The notes beneath the pieces are model-generated. The model ran no database searches. It worked only from the letters and a program-made list of their open reading frames with translations, and had not been told where the DNA came from. Position numbers and translations under genes: made by a program. Shown piece after piece: positions 1-6,101 of a DNA stretch of 14,488 bases. Within the stretch, counting starts at the first letter, position 1, and every line of letters starts with the position of its first letter. The DNA comes from an uncultured Rhodospirillaceae bacterium (GTDB lineage Bacteria > Pseudomonadota > Alphaproteobacteria > Rhodospirillales > Casp-alpha2). The stretch is from assembly GCA_913048145.1 (NCBI GenBank), contig CAJWVP010000027.1:1-14488 (forward strand), written 5' to 3'.

Positions 1-211
1 GCTTTCAACCCTGCAAGTGAAATTTAAGGGCGTCGACGTTCTTCAGGACATGGAAGTTCGCGAGGGTATCAAGCAGTTCTCAAACTGGCCGACCATCCCC
101 CAGCTTTATGTCAAGGGTGAGTTCGTCGGCGGTTGCGATATCGTCCGAGAAATGGCTGAATCTGGCGAACTGCAGCAGATATTCGAAGAAAAGGGCGTTG
201 CACAAGCGTAA
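1..211 (+). CDS. grxD: Monothiol glutaredoxin, Grx4 type (5' partial)
   Basis: C-terminal part of a monothiol (CGFS-type) glutaredoxin, a small cytosolic protein that carries or hands over [2Fe-2S] clusters with glutathione and usually partners BolA. The frame is open to the left edge, so the N-terminal half with the CGFS active site lies outside the window. The GTG at 17 is an internal valine codon, not a start. What remains matches the family closely: the cis-proline segment WPTIPQLYV, which binds glutathione, then the GEFVGGCDI loop, then the last helix with REM and the EKGV tail. The gene ends at the TAA at 209-211. In alphaproteobacteria bolA often lies just upstream; that cannot be seen here. 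A short inverted repeat (GCCGA 212-216, TCGGC 224-228) follows the stop but has no T-tract. Identification is firm, the symbol slightly less so. Confidence 0.9.
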   Translation, partial: LSTLQVKFKGVDVLQDMEVREGIKQFSNWPTIPQLYVKGEFVGGCDIVREMAESGELQQIFEEKGVAQA

Positions 212-446
212 GCCGACGGAAAATCGGCCATCAAAGTAATAAATAGCCGCCGATTAGAAGATGTTAACGTTGCCCGCGAAGTAATTTGGTAGAGGGCGCC
301 CCGGTTTCATTGTCGAAGTGGCCTCTCTAGTTCGCGTCAGACGCTATGTCGGCGCGGTGGGGTCGACTTGGTCGAACGATAACAGGTCGATCGCGAAAAT
401 CGAGGGTGTTACGAGCACTAAAAAGCTAGGTGAAATCTGCCAACGG

Positions 447-1049
447 ATGACTGAATTTACTGCAGTTGCCTCCGCCCAACGCCGGCGCTTGCTCCTGGTT
501 GAGCAGCAGCGCCTGGATCAACACCGCGCTAATGTGGTTCGGAGGCGTCAAGACTCATTTAACGATGCCCAGCGCCGCCAGCAGATTATTGCCCAGCGAG
601 TGGAATTGGATGCGCAACGTATACGAGACCGCCGTAACGACATTGAGTTCGAAATTGAAGCTCAACTGAGCTTCGAAGAACAACAGCGCGTCCTGGACAC
701 TATCGACAATGACACTGTGTTCCAGCGCAATCAAAGTGCCATTAAAGACGAGCTCAATGCGTCTCGTGATAGCCGAGAAGCCGCGGAAGCGCGGCTACTC
801 CGGGGCCTGGAAACATCCCGCAATGACGCCATCGAGCGCGAGGAATTAGCGCAGCGCGCCGAAGACCAACGTCAGGCCGAGATTAATCGGGCGAATCGGA
901 TTATCGAGCGCCAAATTGCCAAACGCGACGCTGATCTTCAGGCCCGAATAGACCTCCAATTTTCGTTGGACCGGATAAATAATTCAATTGGAGGTCCCCT
1001 GCGGCCGCAGGATGCAGTGCTCGGAAATCTTCTGGACGTCCGGGCTTAG
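447..1049 (+). CDS. Hypothetical Arg/Gln-rich coiled-coil protein
   Basis: I do not recognise this protein. From the ATG at 447 it is 200 residues long and almost wholly charged or polar helix: about 33 arginines but only 2 lysines, many Gln, Glu and Asp, and no Cys, Trp or Tyr. Regularly spaced Leu, Ile and Val between charged runs suggest one long amphipathic helix or coiled coil from about residue 10 to 180, ending in a short Gly/Pro-containing tail (GGPLRPQDAVLGNLLDVRA). No signal peptide or membrane segment is visible. The open frame continues upstream to a GTG at 318 (243 residues), but I see no ribosome site there and the extra 43 residues do not share the coil composition. I prefer the ATG at 447, with a rather distant AGGTGA at 428-433. 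It stands alone, with no partner gene. It could be a structural, cytoskeletal or nucleoid-associated protein; that is only a guess from composition. Confidence 0.6.
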   Translation: MTEFTAVASAQRRRLLLVEQQRLDQHRANVVRRRQDSFNDAQRRQQIIAQRVELDAQRIRDRRNDIEFEIEAQLSFEEQQRVLDTIDNDTVFQRNQSAIKDELNASRDSREAAEARLLRGLETSRNDAIEREELAQRAEDQRQAEINRANRIIERQIAKRDADLQARIDLQFSLDRINNSIGGPLRPQDAVLGNLLDVRA

Positions 1050-1347
1050 ATTCTATTTCTCTTTGAAGGCTTATTCGTCAGCTCTGCATTCGTTCAAGCC
1101 CTCATCCGTGGCGCTCCTTGCAAGACCCTGATCATGGAAAGCGACGCGAATAATTTTTTAAACAAGATGGTTTAAACGAGATACTGTGTTCCGTATTTCA
1201 ACAACCACGGTTATTGGACACAAGTTACAGAGCGAACATACAAAAAATTTTAAATTCCTGAATGGTAACTGCATTGGTGCGCAGCCCAGATGACGACAAG
1301 ATGTACCTTGTTTTCGGATAAGCTTACGATTTCCTGTGAGGAATGGT
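1050..1347. other. Gene-free AT-rich gap between orphan gene and rpsD
   Basis: This stretch lies between two convergent genes and I find no convincing gene in it. A minus-strand open frame reaching into it (1158-1412) overlaps the end of rpsD in another frame and looks like chance. The part at about 1150-1270 is clearly AT-richer than the rest of the window, with TTTAAAC repeated at 1158-1164 and 1171-1177 (approximate positions). One nested inverted repeat at 1185-1222 is listed separately. I see no classic hairpin plus T-run terminator for either flanking gene. Confidence 0.5.
1185..1222. repeat. Nested inverted repeat downstream of rpsD
   Basis: An outer stem, TGTGT (1185-1189) with ACACA (1218-1222), is extended by CC (1191-1192) pairing with GG (1216-1217). 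It encloses an inner stem of about 6 base pairs, AACAAC against GTTATT with one G-U type pair, at about 1200-1215. It lies about 125 bases past the rpsD stop on the minus strand. It could be a weak processing or termination structure in the rpsD 3' region, but there is no T-run and chance pairing in AT-rich DNA is possible. Confidence 0.25.
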
Positions 1348-1962
1348 TTAGCGCGAATAATATTCGATAACGAGGTTCGGTTCCATCTGCACTGGATAGG
1401 GCACGTCATCAAATTTTGGCACCCGGATAAACTGACCCTGAAGCTTGTTGAAGTTCACTTCCATGTACTCAGGAACGTCGCGCTCGGTGCTCTCGATAGC
1501 GAGCAGCACCATGGGGAGCTGGCGAGATTTTTCACGTACCTCAATGACATCGCCTTCCTTGACCCGGTAGGACGGGATGTTGACCCGCTTACCGTTGATC
1601 TTCACGTGGCCGTGGTTGACGAACTGGCGCGCCGCGAAGACGGTTGGCACGAACTTCATGCGATAGACTACCGCGTCCAGACGTCGCTCCAACAGACCGA
1701 TGAGGTTCTCAGACGTGTCGCCCTTGGCCTGGGAGGCTTCTTTGTAGTAGCGTTGGAACTGTTTCTCAGAGATGTTGCCGTAATAGCCCTTGAGCTTCTG
1801 CTTACCCTGCAGCTGCAGACCAAAGTCGGAAGGCTTGCGGCGGCGCTGACCGTGCTGGCCAGGTCCGTAGTCGCGCGTGTTGACTGGGCTTTTAGGACGC
1901 CCCCACAGGTTGACGCCTAAGCGGCGGTTAATCTTGTACTTGGCTTCTTGACGTTTGCTCAT
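1348..1962 (-). CDS. rpsD: 30S ribosomal protein S4
   Basis: Primary 16S rRNA-binding protein that nucleates assembly of the small ribosomal subunit. The 204 residues match the usual bacterial length of about 200-208. The N-terminal part carries NRRLGVNLWGRPKSP and the YGPGQHGQRRRKPSDFG region. There are no cysteines there, so this is the zinc-free (C-minus) form common in proteobacteria. The S4 RNA-binding domain follows at about 94-155, with RRLDAVVYRMKFVPTVFAAR and HGHVKINGKRVNIPSYRVKEGD. The end NLVIEYYSR is typical. The ATG at 1962 is preceded by GAGGGG in the minus-strand leader. The gene is monocistronic here, as is common in alphaproteobacteria, where rpsD is often outside the alpha operon. 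Its promoter is listed separately and implies a leader of more than 100 bases, which could hold autogenous control, though I see no known S4-binding pseudoknot. Confidence 0.98.
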   Translation of the reverse strand: MSKRQEAKYKINRRLGVNLWGRPKSPVNTRDYGPGQHGQRRRKPSDFGLQLQGKQKLKGYYGNISEKQFQRYYKEASQAKGDTSENLIGLLERRLDAVVYRMKFVPTVFAARQFVNHGHVKINGKRVNIPSYRVKEGDVIEVREKSRQLPMVLLAIESTERDVPEYMEVNFNKLQGQFIRVPKFDDVPYPVQMEPNLVIEYYSR

Positions 1963-2082
1963 GGCACCCCTCGTTTATCCGGGTGTTGTTTTCAAATCCC
2001 GTCAGCCTGATCCTTCCATAAAGAAGGGGCGGGACACGGGCGAAACTCAGCCGCCGGTCCGCTTTCGGGCATAATGGCGCGA

Positions 2083-2110
2083 AATATAGGGATTTCCTAA
2101 CGCGTGTCAA
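2083..2110 (-). promoter_or_regulatory. Sigma70-like promoter of rpsD
   Basis: On the minus strand a perfect -35 hexamer TTGACA (plus-strand 2105-2110) is followed after 16 bases by TATATT (2083-2088), a 5 of 6 match to the -10 consensus. Transcription would start near 2075 and give a leader of about 110 bases before the rpsD ATG at 1962. This is the strongest promoter-like match I found by eye in the window and suits a highly expressed ribosomal gene. Confidence 0.65.
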
Positions 2111-2290
2111 CCATTCGACAGGGCATTGCAAACGCTAATACCGGCATTGCCTATGGCTTTAAACACTACTAACCCCCGGCCCTCTACGCGACTGCCACGG
2201 AGGGCTGCTTTTCAACAAGCGTTCTAAAGACCTCATCGGTTCAATGGATGTGATCGTGTCCCGAATTCCGTGCCAGTTTGCCGGTGAGCG
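2111..2290. other. Gap between HNH gene 3' end and rpsD promoter
   Basis: No gene or RNA gene seen. It contains two copies of GGCATTGC (2122-2129 and 2143-2150), 21 bases apart start to start, just upstream of the rpsD -35 box. It also contains a long-loop inverted repeat in which GCCCTC pairs with GAGGGC, at about 2180-2207, followed on the plus strand by TGCTTTT. That could be a weak terminator, but there is no upstream plus-strand gene for it to serve. Confidence 0.35.
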
Positions 2291-2854
2291 CTAAGCGTCT
2301 AGTTCCGTATCCCAGTAAAGAAAATCTCGCCAACTTTCATGGAGGAAATTTGGCGGGAAGGCGCGCCCCCGTTCCTGGAGGAGGTAATTGCTTGGCCTAA
2401 CCGGCTTTCGCAGCGGAAACATGCCGGCCTTCTTCGGCAGCCTGTGGCCCTTCCAAAGGTTACAAGGGGCGCAGGCGGTGACTACGTTTTCCCACGTGGT
2501 ACGCCCACCCCGGGCCCGAGGAATGACATGATCGAAGGTCAGATCTTCGGCACGAAAGCCGTTGCCACAGTACTGACACGTGAAGCTGTCACGAAGGAAC
2601 ACGTTGAAGCGCGTGAACGCCGGCTTTCGTTGCAGGGGTACGTATTTCCTGAGCGCGATAACACTTGGAAGTTGCATCGCGAAGCTTGGAGAGTGCACCT
2701 GGTGTTCGTATTCAGAGACCACATTGACCCGGTCCATAAACACAGCCTTCACCGTGTCCTGCCAAGACCAGGTCGAGAGCGGAAAATAGCTCAACGGCCT
2801 AAAATCGGCGTTGAGGACCAAAGCTGGATAGACACCTTCAGCGGTCGACAACAT
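2291..2854 (-). CDS. HNH endonuclease family protein
   Basis: A 187-residue protein of the HNH nuclease superfamily. Two zinc-knuckle pairs, C93-x2-C96 (CQYC) and C128-x2-C131 (CAPC), bracket the catalytic core, which holds D108-H109 in LTFDHVIPRARGG and N123 in WENVV. After the second pair come N132 and H137. The N-terminal 85 residues (ALVLNADFRPLSYFPLSTWS at the start) form a conserved extension seen in a group of proteobacterial stand-alone HNH proteins. No restriction methyltransferase, phage terminase, intron or CRISPR partner is nearby, so the biological role is open. The ATG at 2854 has a G-run (2858-2862) as a probable ribosome site at short spacing. All expected metal-binding and catalytic positions are present, so it should be active. 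The domain call is firm; the function is not known. Confidence 0.9.
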   Translation of the reverse strand: MLSTAEGVYPALVLNADFRPLSYFPLSTWSWQDTVKAVFMDRVNVVSEYEHQVHSPSFAMQLPSVIALRKYVPLQRKPAFTRFNVFLRDSFTCQYCGNGFRAEDLTFDHVIPRARGGRTTWENVVTACAPCNLWKGHRLPKKAGMFPLRKPVRPSNYLLQERGRAFPPNFLHESWRDFLYWDTELDA

Positions 2855-2946
2855 AATCCCCCATGTTTCTAATTTGAAGGATACTACACGTTGTAATTCT
2901 CAGGCAAATAAGACTCCGTGATGATTTTGTTAAACTTTCGCGGCAG

Positions 2947-3624
2947 CTACTTCGGTTGTGGCAGAGGCACACTAAAGCACATTGCCAGGAACTCCATGCC
3001 CATAGTTATTCCCCGGTCATCGAGACCGTGGCCCAGGTCCGGGCGCATTTCCCACTTCGCGTCGATACCGACACCCGCCAAGGCACTGACGGCATCCTTA
3101 AGGGACGATGACGGCACGACCTCATCGGCTTCGCCGTGGACTAGCATGACCGGCGGCTTAGTCTTCATTTCAATCTGCAACAATTCTGGTCCGACAAGCC
3201 GGCCCGAGTATCCGGCGATCCCCGCCAACTGGTTCTCGCGGCGCAGACCCACATGCAGGGCCATCATGGTGCCTTGCGAAAAACCGACCAGGGCGGTCTC
3301 CGCCTCACTCAGGCCATGCGCCGCCATCTGCTGATCGATGTAATTGTTCAGGATTGGCGCGGCTGCCTGGACGCCGGGCAAGCGATCGTCGTTCGGGTTG
3401 GACAAGGAAAACCACTGGTAGCCATAAGGCGCCATATCGAACTGCTCCGGTGCGTTCGGGGAAACGAACTTGGTGTCGGGCAGGACGCGCGCGAAATATG
3501 GTGCGAGCCCGATCAGATCATTGCCGTCGGCGCCAACGCCGTGGCAAAAAATGACCAGTTGCTTCGCCGGACCGCCAGAGGCGGGCTCTTGGGTGGGGCC
3601 GTGCAGTTCAACGATAGCGCTCAT
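2947..3624 (-). CDS. Phospholipase/carboxylesterase (alpha/beta hydrolase)
   Basis: Cytosolic serine hydrolase of the phospholipase/carboxylesterase (EstB, acyl-protein thioesterase-like) family, hydrolysing short-chain or acyl esters. The 225 residues fit the family length. Visible landmarks are the oxyanion-side motif LVIFCHGVGADGNDL (about 23-37), VSPNAPEQ (54-61), the nucleophile elbow GFSQG with Ser116, the acid Asp167 in HGEADEVVP, and His199 in DLGHGLDD. The catalytic triad is therefore complete. There is no signal peptide. The ATG at 3624 has a strong AGGGAGG just upstream on the minus strand. It is transcribed divergently from gluQ across an 86-base gap, with 92 bases between its end and the HNH gene, so the two may or may not share a transcript. 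The natural substrate cannot be told from sequence. Confidence 0.93.
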   Translation of the reverse strand: MSAIVELHGPTQEPASGGPAKQLVIFCHGVGADGNDLIGLAPYFARVLPDTKFVSPNAPEQFDMAPYGYQWFSLSNPNDDRLPGVQAAAPILNNYIDQQMAAHGLSEAETALVGFSQGTMMALHVGLRRENQLAGIAGYSGRLVGPELLQIEMKTKPPVMLVHGEADEVVPSSSLKDAVSALAGVGIDAKWEMRPDLGHGLDDRGITMGMEFLAMCFSVPLPQPK

Positions 3625-3660
3625 AATACCTCCCTGGAAAATCCTGTTCCGTTTGTACCC

Positions 3661-3690
3661 ATAATACAGTGCCTATTGCCACCCCGTTAA
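3661..3690 (-). promoter_or_regulatory. Candidate promoter of the carboxylesterase gene
   Basis: On the minus strand TTAACG (plus-strand 3685-3690, 4 of 6 matches to -35) is followed after 18 bases by TATTAT (3661-3666, 5 of 6 matches to -10). It sits in the short gap between divergent genes and would give a leader of about 30 bases, ending in the strong AGGGAGG ribosome site. I see no equally good promoter for gluQ on the other strand. Confidence 0.4.
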
Positions 3691-3710
3691 CGGCGCGCCA
3701 ATCTTGATCC

Positions 3711-4541
3711 ATGATAGCCGTAACCCGATTTGCGCCAAGTCCCACCGGGCATCTCCACCTGGGCCACGCCTATTCGGCCCTGTTCGCCAAATCCCAGGGC
3801 ACGAGGTTTTTGGTCCGTATGGAGGATATTGACACCGGCAGATGCCGGCCAGAATTCGGCTCCGCTATCCTGGATGATCTGGCGTGGCTGGGCCTGGCGT
3901 GGGAGACGCCGGTCCGCCGGCAATCGGCGCACATGGACGATTACGCGAGTGCACTGAATTCCCTGGCAGCGCGCGACCTCCTTTATCCCTGTTTCTGCAC
4001 CCGTAAGGACATCCAGGCGGAAATCAGCGCCGCCGGAAACGCGCCACACGGCCCCGACGGCCTGATCTATCCAGGGATCTGCCGGAACCTCTCATCGGCC
4101 GAACGCAACGAACGCCTTGCGAGCGGCGCACCCCACGCCCTGCGTCTGAAAATGGACAAGGCCATCGCTGCGACAGCCACCCTCACTTGGCATGACGCGG
4201 AGGCGGGTCTCCAACAAGCCCGGCCCGAGATCTTTGGCGACGTGGTCTTGGCCCGAAAAGATACGCCAGCCAGCTACCATTTGGCAGTGACCGTCGATGA
4301 CCATCTCCAGGGTGTCACCATCGTGACTCGCGGCCAAGACCTGTTCGAGGCCAGCCACGTACATCGCCTCCTCCAGGCACTGTTGGGCTACGGGGCGCCC
4401 GCCTATAATCATCATAAACTGCTGACAGATGCGCAGGGCAAACGTTTCGCCAAGCGGGACAAGGCGCAGACGCTGCAAAGCCTGCGCGCCGCCGGCCATA
4501 CGCCGGCTGACGTCCGCGCCATGGTCGGATGGGAGGCCTAA
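3711..4541 (+). CDS. gluQ: Glutamyl-Q tRNA(Asp) synthetase
   Basis: Paralogue of the catalytic half of glutamyl-tRNA synthetase. It activates glutamate with ATP and attaches it to the queuosine base in the anticodon of tRNA-Asp. The 276 residues match the family, which lacks the anticodon-binding domain. Visible features are FAPSPTGHLHLGHA (7-20) with the HIGH-type signature HLGH at 16-19, VRMEDIDTGR (35-44), the zinc ligands C94, C96, Y120 and C124 (CFC then YPGIC), VTRGQDL (205-211), and the KMSKS-like loop KRFAKRD (244-250). The start is the ATG at 3711; no strong ribosome site precedes it. The context supports the role: queA, tgt and queF of the queuosine pathway lie 1.6 kb downstream on the same strand. 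The same frame stays open after the stop for a further 48 codons, discussed separately. Confidence 0.95.
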   Translation: MIAVTRFAPSPTGHLHLGHAYSALFAKSQGTRFLVRMEDIDTGRCRPEFGSAILDDLAWLGLAWETPVRRQSAHMDDYASALNSLAARDLLYPCFCTRKDIQAEISAAGNAPHGPDGLIYPGICRNLSSAERNERLASGAPHALRLKMDKAIAATATLTWHDAEAGLQQARPEIFGDVVLARKDTPASYHLAVTVDDHLQGVTIVTRGQDLFEASHVHRLLQALLGYGAPAYNHHKLLTDAQGKRFAKRDKAQTLQSLRAAGHTPADVRAMVGWEA

Positions 4542-4688
4542 CCATGCGCTCCTGCGCGTACCTATATGGATGTCCAGCGGCAACTGGATGCTGGTGTACA
4601 GGTGACCGTCGCGACGGTAGTTGATGAAAATATTGCCATCGTCGATCTGCCGCCGGATGGCGCATCACCCAAAAAAGGTCACCCATAA
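4542..4688 (+). other. Protein-like in-frame tail after gluQ (possible remnant)
   Basis: Directly after the gluQ TAA (4539-4541) the same reading frame continues without a stop to TAA at 4686-4688. From the ATG at 4566 it reads MDVQRQLDAGVQVTVATVVD and goes on to AIVDLPPDGASPKKGHP, 40 residues that look like genuine protein rather than a random frame. There is no ribosome site before the ATG. I do not recognise it. It could be the C-terminal scrap of a lost gene, a very short gene, or a chance open frame in GC-rich DNA. Confidence 0.3.
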
Positions 4689-4743
4689 GCACAGATTTCA
4701 AAAGCTTGCACCTTTCCAATCGTCGTGCGCCCTATATCTGTGC
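4689..4743. repeat. 8-base inverted repeat upstream of oxidoreductase gene
   Basis: GCACAGAT at 4689-4696 is repeated as its exact inverse complement ATCTGTGC at 4736-4743, 39 bases apart. A second, inner pair GCAC (4708-4711) and GTGC (4725-4728) nests between them. The element fills most of the gap before the oxidoreductase gene, whose ribosome site begins 15 bases further on. It could be an operator pair or an RNA stem-loop; no regulator is encoded next to it except the broken Lrp remnant downstream. Confidence 0.35.
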
Positions 4744-4773
4744 CGTGAATATTTTGCAGGAGATCACAAATAA

Positions 4774-5748
4774 ATGAAATTGCGCGTGGGAATTGCTGGA
4801 CTAGGCCGTTGGGGCCAGGTCCTTGTTGACTCAATCCATGAGAAATCCGAAACGTTGACGGTCGTCGCTGGCTGCACCGGCCGCAAAGAAAATGTGGCAG
4901 TCTATTGTAGAGAAAAACGCATCGATCTTCGCAATACCTTTGCAGACCTATTGAAGGACGAAAACCTGGACGCCGTGATCATTGCCACCCCCCATGGTCA
5001 GCATACGGACCAGATCATCGCCGCTGCCGAGGCCGGCAAGCACGTGTTCGTCGAGAAGCCCTTCACCATGACCAAGGAGAGCGCCGAAAGGGCCCGGGAC
5101 GCTTGCGCGAACGCCGGCGTGGTCTGCGCCTTGGGCCACAACCGCCGGTTTCTGCCCAGTATGAAACGCCTCCGCAACCTCATAGACGGCGGCGAGATTG
5201 GTGATCCAGTCCACGTTGAAGCCAATATCTCTAGCGCTGGGCGCAACTATTCCGCCGATCACTGGCGTTCCGATCCAACGCAATGCCCAGCCGGCTCCAT
5301 GACGGGATTGGGTGTGCACATGACCGATGCATTGATTTCCATCATGGGTCCCATCGCCAAGGTCAATGCCACCAGTGAGGTTCGCTTCTTCGATGACATT
5401 GAAAGCGCCGTGACATTTATGACCCTGCGTTTTGCCTCCGGGGCGACGGGGGTCTTTTCCACCCTGTTCCAAACCGCTCCAGTCTGGTTTCTACGGGTTT
5501 CCGGCAATCAAGGCTGGGCCGAGGTTCGTGACTTCCACCGCCTGGCCAACCACAAAATCGGCGGCGCCAAAGAGAACCTAGAGAAGTTCCCGAAAACAGA
5601 TATCGAGCGGGCCGAACTGGAGGCCTTTGCTAACGCCGTAGCAGGCAAAGCCCCCTATCCACTCAGTCCTAGTGATGCGGTGCATGGAACGGCGGTATTC
5701 GAGGCCGTGGTCAAATCGGTGGAAACCGGCACGCCTGTAAATCTCTAG
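4774..5748 (+). CDS. Gfo/Idh/MocA family NAD(P)-dependent oxidoreductase
   Basis: Cytosolic dehydrogenase of the glucose-fructose oxidoreductase / inositol dehydrogenase family, which oxidises or reduces sugars, inositols and related polyols. The 324 residues fit the family. The N-terminal Rossmann fold carries GLGRWG (G9-x-G11-x2-G14), then ATPHGQHTD (71-79), and the family signature HVFVEKPFTMT with E94-K95-P96. In the C-terminal substrate domain GLGVHMTD (178-185) supplies the conserved His182 and Asp185. No signal peptide is present. The ATG at 4774 has AGGAGA at 4758-4763, a good ribosome site. The gene sits between gluQ and the queuosine operon without an evident functional link. No sugar transporter or kinase is adjacent, so the substrate is unknown. 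The end is marked by a compact GC hairpin. Confidence 0.93.
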   Translation: MKLRVGIAGLGRWGQVLVDSIHEKSETLTVVAGCTGRKENVAVYCREKRIDLRNTFADLLKDENLDAVIIATPHGQHTDQIIAAAEAGKHVFVEKPFTMTKESAERARDACANAGVVCALGHNRRFLPSMKRLRNLIDGGEIGDPVHVEANISSAGRNYSADHWRSDPTQCPAGSMTGLGVHMTDALISIMGPIAKVNATSEVRFFDDIESAVTFMTLRFASGATGVFSTLFQTAPVWFLRVSGNQGWAEVRDFHRLANHKIGGAKENLEKFPKTDIERAELEAFANAVAGKAPYPLSPSDAVHGTAVFEAVVKSVETGTPVNL

Positions 5749-5760
5749 GCGGCGCGCCTA
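5746..5760 (+). terminator. GC hairpin at oxidoreductase stop (weak terminator)
   Basis: TAGGCG (5746-5751) and CGCCTA (5755-5760) form a perfect 6-base-pair stem with a 3-base loop; the stop codon TAG is part of the stem. Only ATTCTG follows, so there is no real T-run. It may aid termination or 3' stability but is not a textbook intrinsic terminator. Confidence 0.3.
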
Positions 5761-5780
5761 ATTCTGCGAACGCTTCGGAA

Positions 5781-6098
5781 ATGCCACTCAGACAGCCACG
5801 CGCGCCCAGGAACCTCTTCGCGAAAAACCAGCTGGCGGCACCAATGTTCTCAAGGTTTGTCGAGTTGACGCTAGTGGGCTTCGCCCATATCGTCACCAAG
5901 TTTCCGGATGTCGTGGAGTTGTAGCGCATGAGTGGCGACATCGACTACCTGTTAAGGTATGTAGTCACCGATAGCCCGTCCAAAGACGCTTTCTATAAGT
6001 GCCTGATCGCTGCCGTGGATCTTAACGACGGCTCTTCCAGCTTCGCCATGGAGGCGATCAATTGGACTACGGCATTGCCTCTGGGCGAGGCCAGTTGA
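5781..6098 (+). pseudogene. Lrp/AsnC-family regulator remnant, in-frame stop, no HTH
   Basis: Lrp/AsnC regulators sense amino acids through a C-terminal ligand-binding (RAM) domain. One frame here encodes most of that domain. RFVELTL (5853-5873) matches the first strand. FPDVVEL (5901-5921) matches the usual PEVVEC segment. SGDIDYLLRYVVTD follows from 5931, then FYKCLIAAVDLNDG, and finally SSSFAMEAINWTTALPL before TGA at 6096-6098. The frame is broken by TAG at 5922-5924, where intact relatives read straight through. The helix between RFVELTL and FPDVVEL is about ten residues shorter than in relatives, and the N-terminal DNA-binding domain is missing altogether. The part from ATG 5928 could be read as a 56-residue orphan, but a working regulator cannot be made. 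I infer a decayed gene, perhaps once controlling the D-amino-acid enzyme downstream. Confidence 0.8.
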
Positions 6099-6101
6099 AC
6101 C

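Noticed and set aside
17..211. GTG at 17 as a true start of a 64-residue protein
   Set aside because: The frame is open to the window edge and the sequence is the C-terminal half of a glutaredoxin, so the gene begins outside.
1354..1366. Short palindrome CGAATA-A-TATTCG
   Set aside because: It falls in the last codons of rpsD (Ile-Glu-Tyr-Tyr-Ser) and is explained by codon choice.
1158..1412. Minus-strand 84-codon frame at the rpsD 3' end
   Set aside because: It begins inside rpsD in another frame, has no ribosome site, and runs into AT-rich gap sequence with no protein-like pattern.
1336..1920. Long plus-strand open frame opposite rpsD
   Set aside because: It is the antisense shadow of a certain ribosomal protein gene; its translation resembles no protein family and it has no ribosome site.
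1963..2290. tRNA gene near rpsD
   Set aside because: I looked for a T-loop (GGTTCRAATCC-like) with matching acceptor arms on both strands and found none.
2339..2872. Plus-strand open frame of 177 codons over the HNH gene
   Set aside because: The minus strand encodes a protein with complete HNH and zinc motifs; the plus-strand translation shows no domain logic.
3691..3698. GGCGCGCC palindromes, here and at several other sites
   Set aside because: Common by chance in GC-rich DNA, with no consistent spacing or association with genes.
4092..4583. Minus-strand open frames over gluQ and its downstream gap
   Set aside because: They are shadows of the well-supported gluQ gene in GC-rich DNA, with no recognisable motif.
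5749..6101. preQ1 riboswitch upstream of queA
   Set aside because: No preQ1-I or preQ1-II type structure could be recognised; the region is instead explained by the Lrp remnant.
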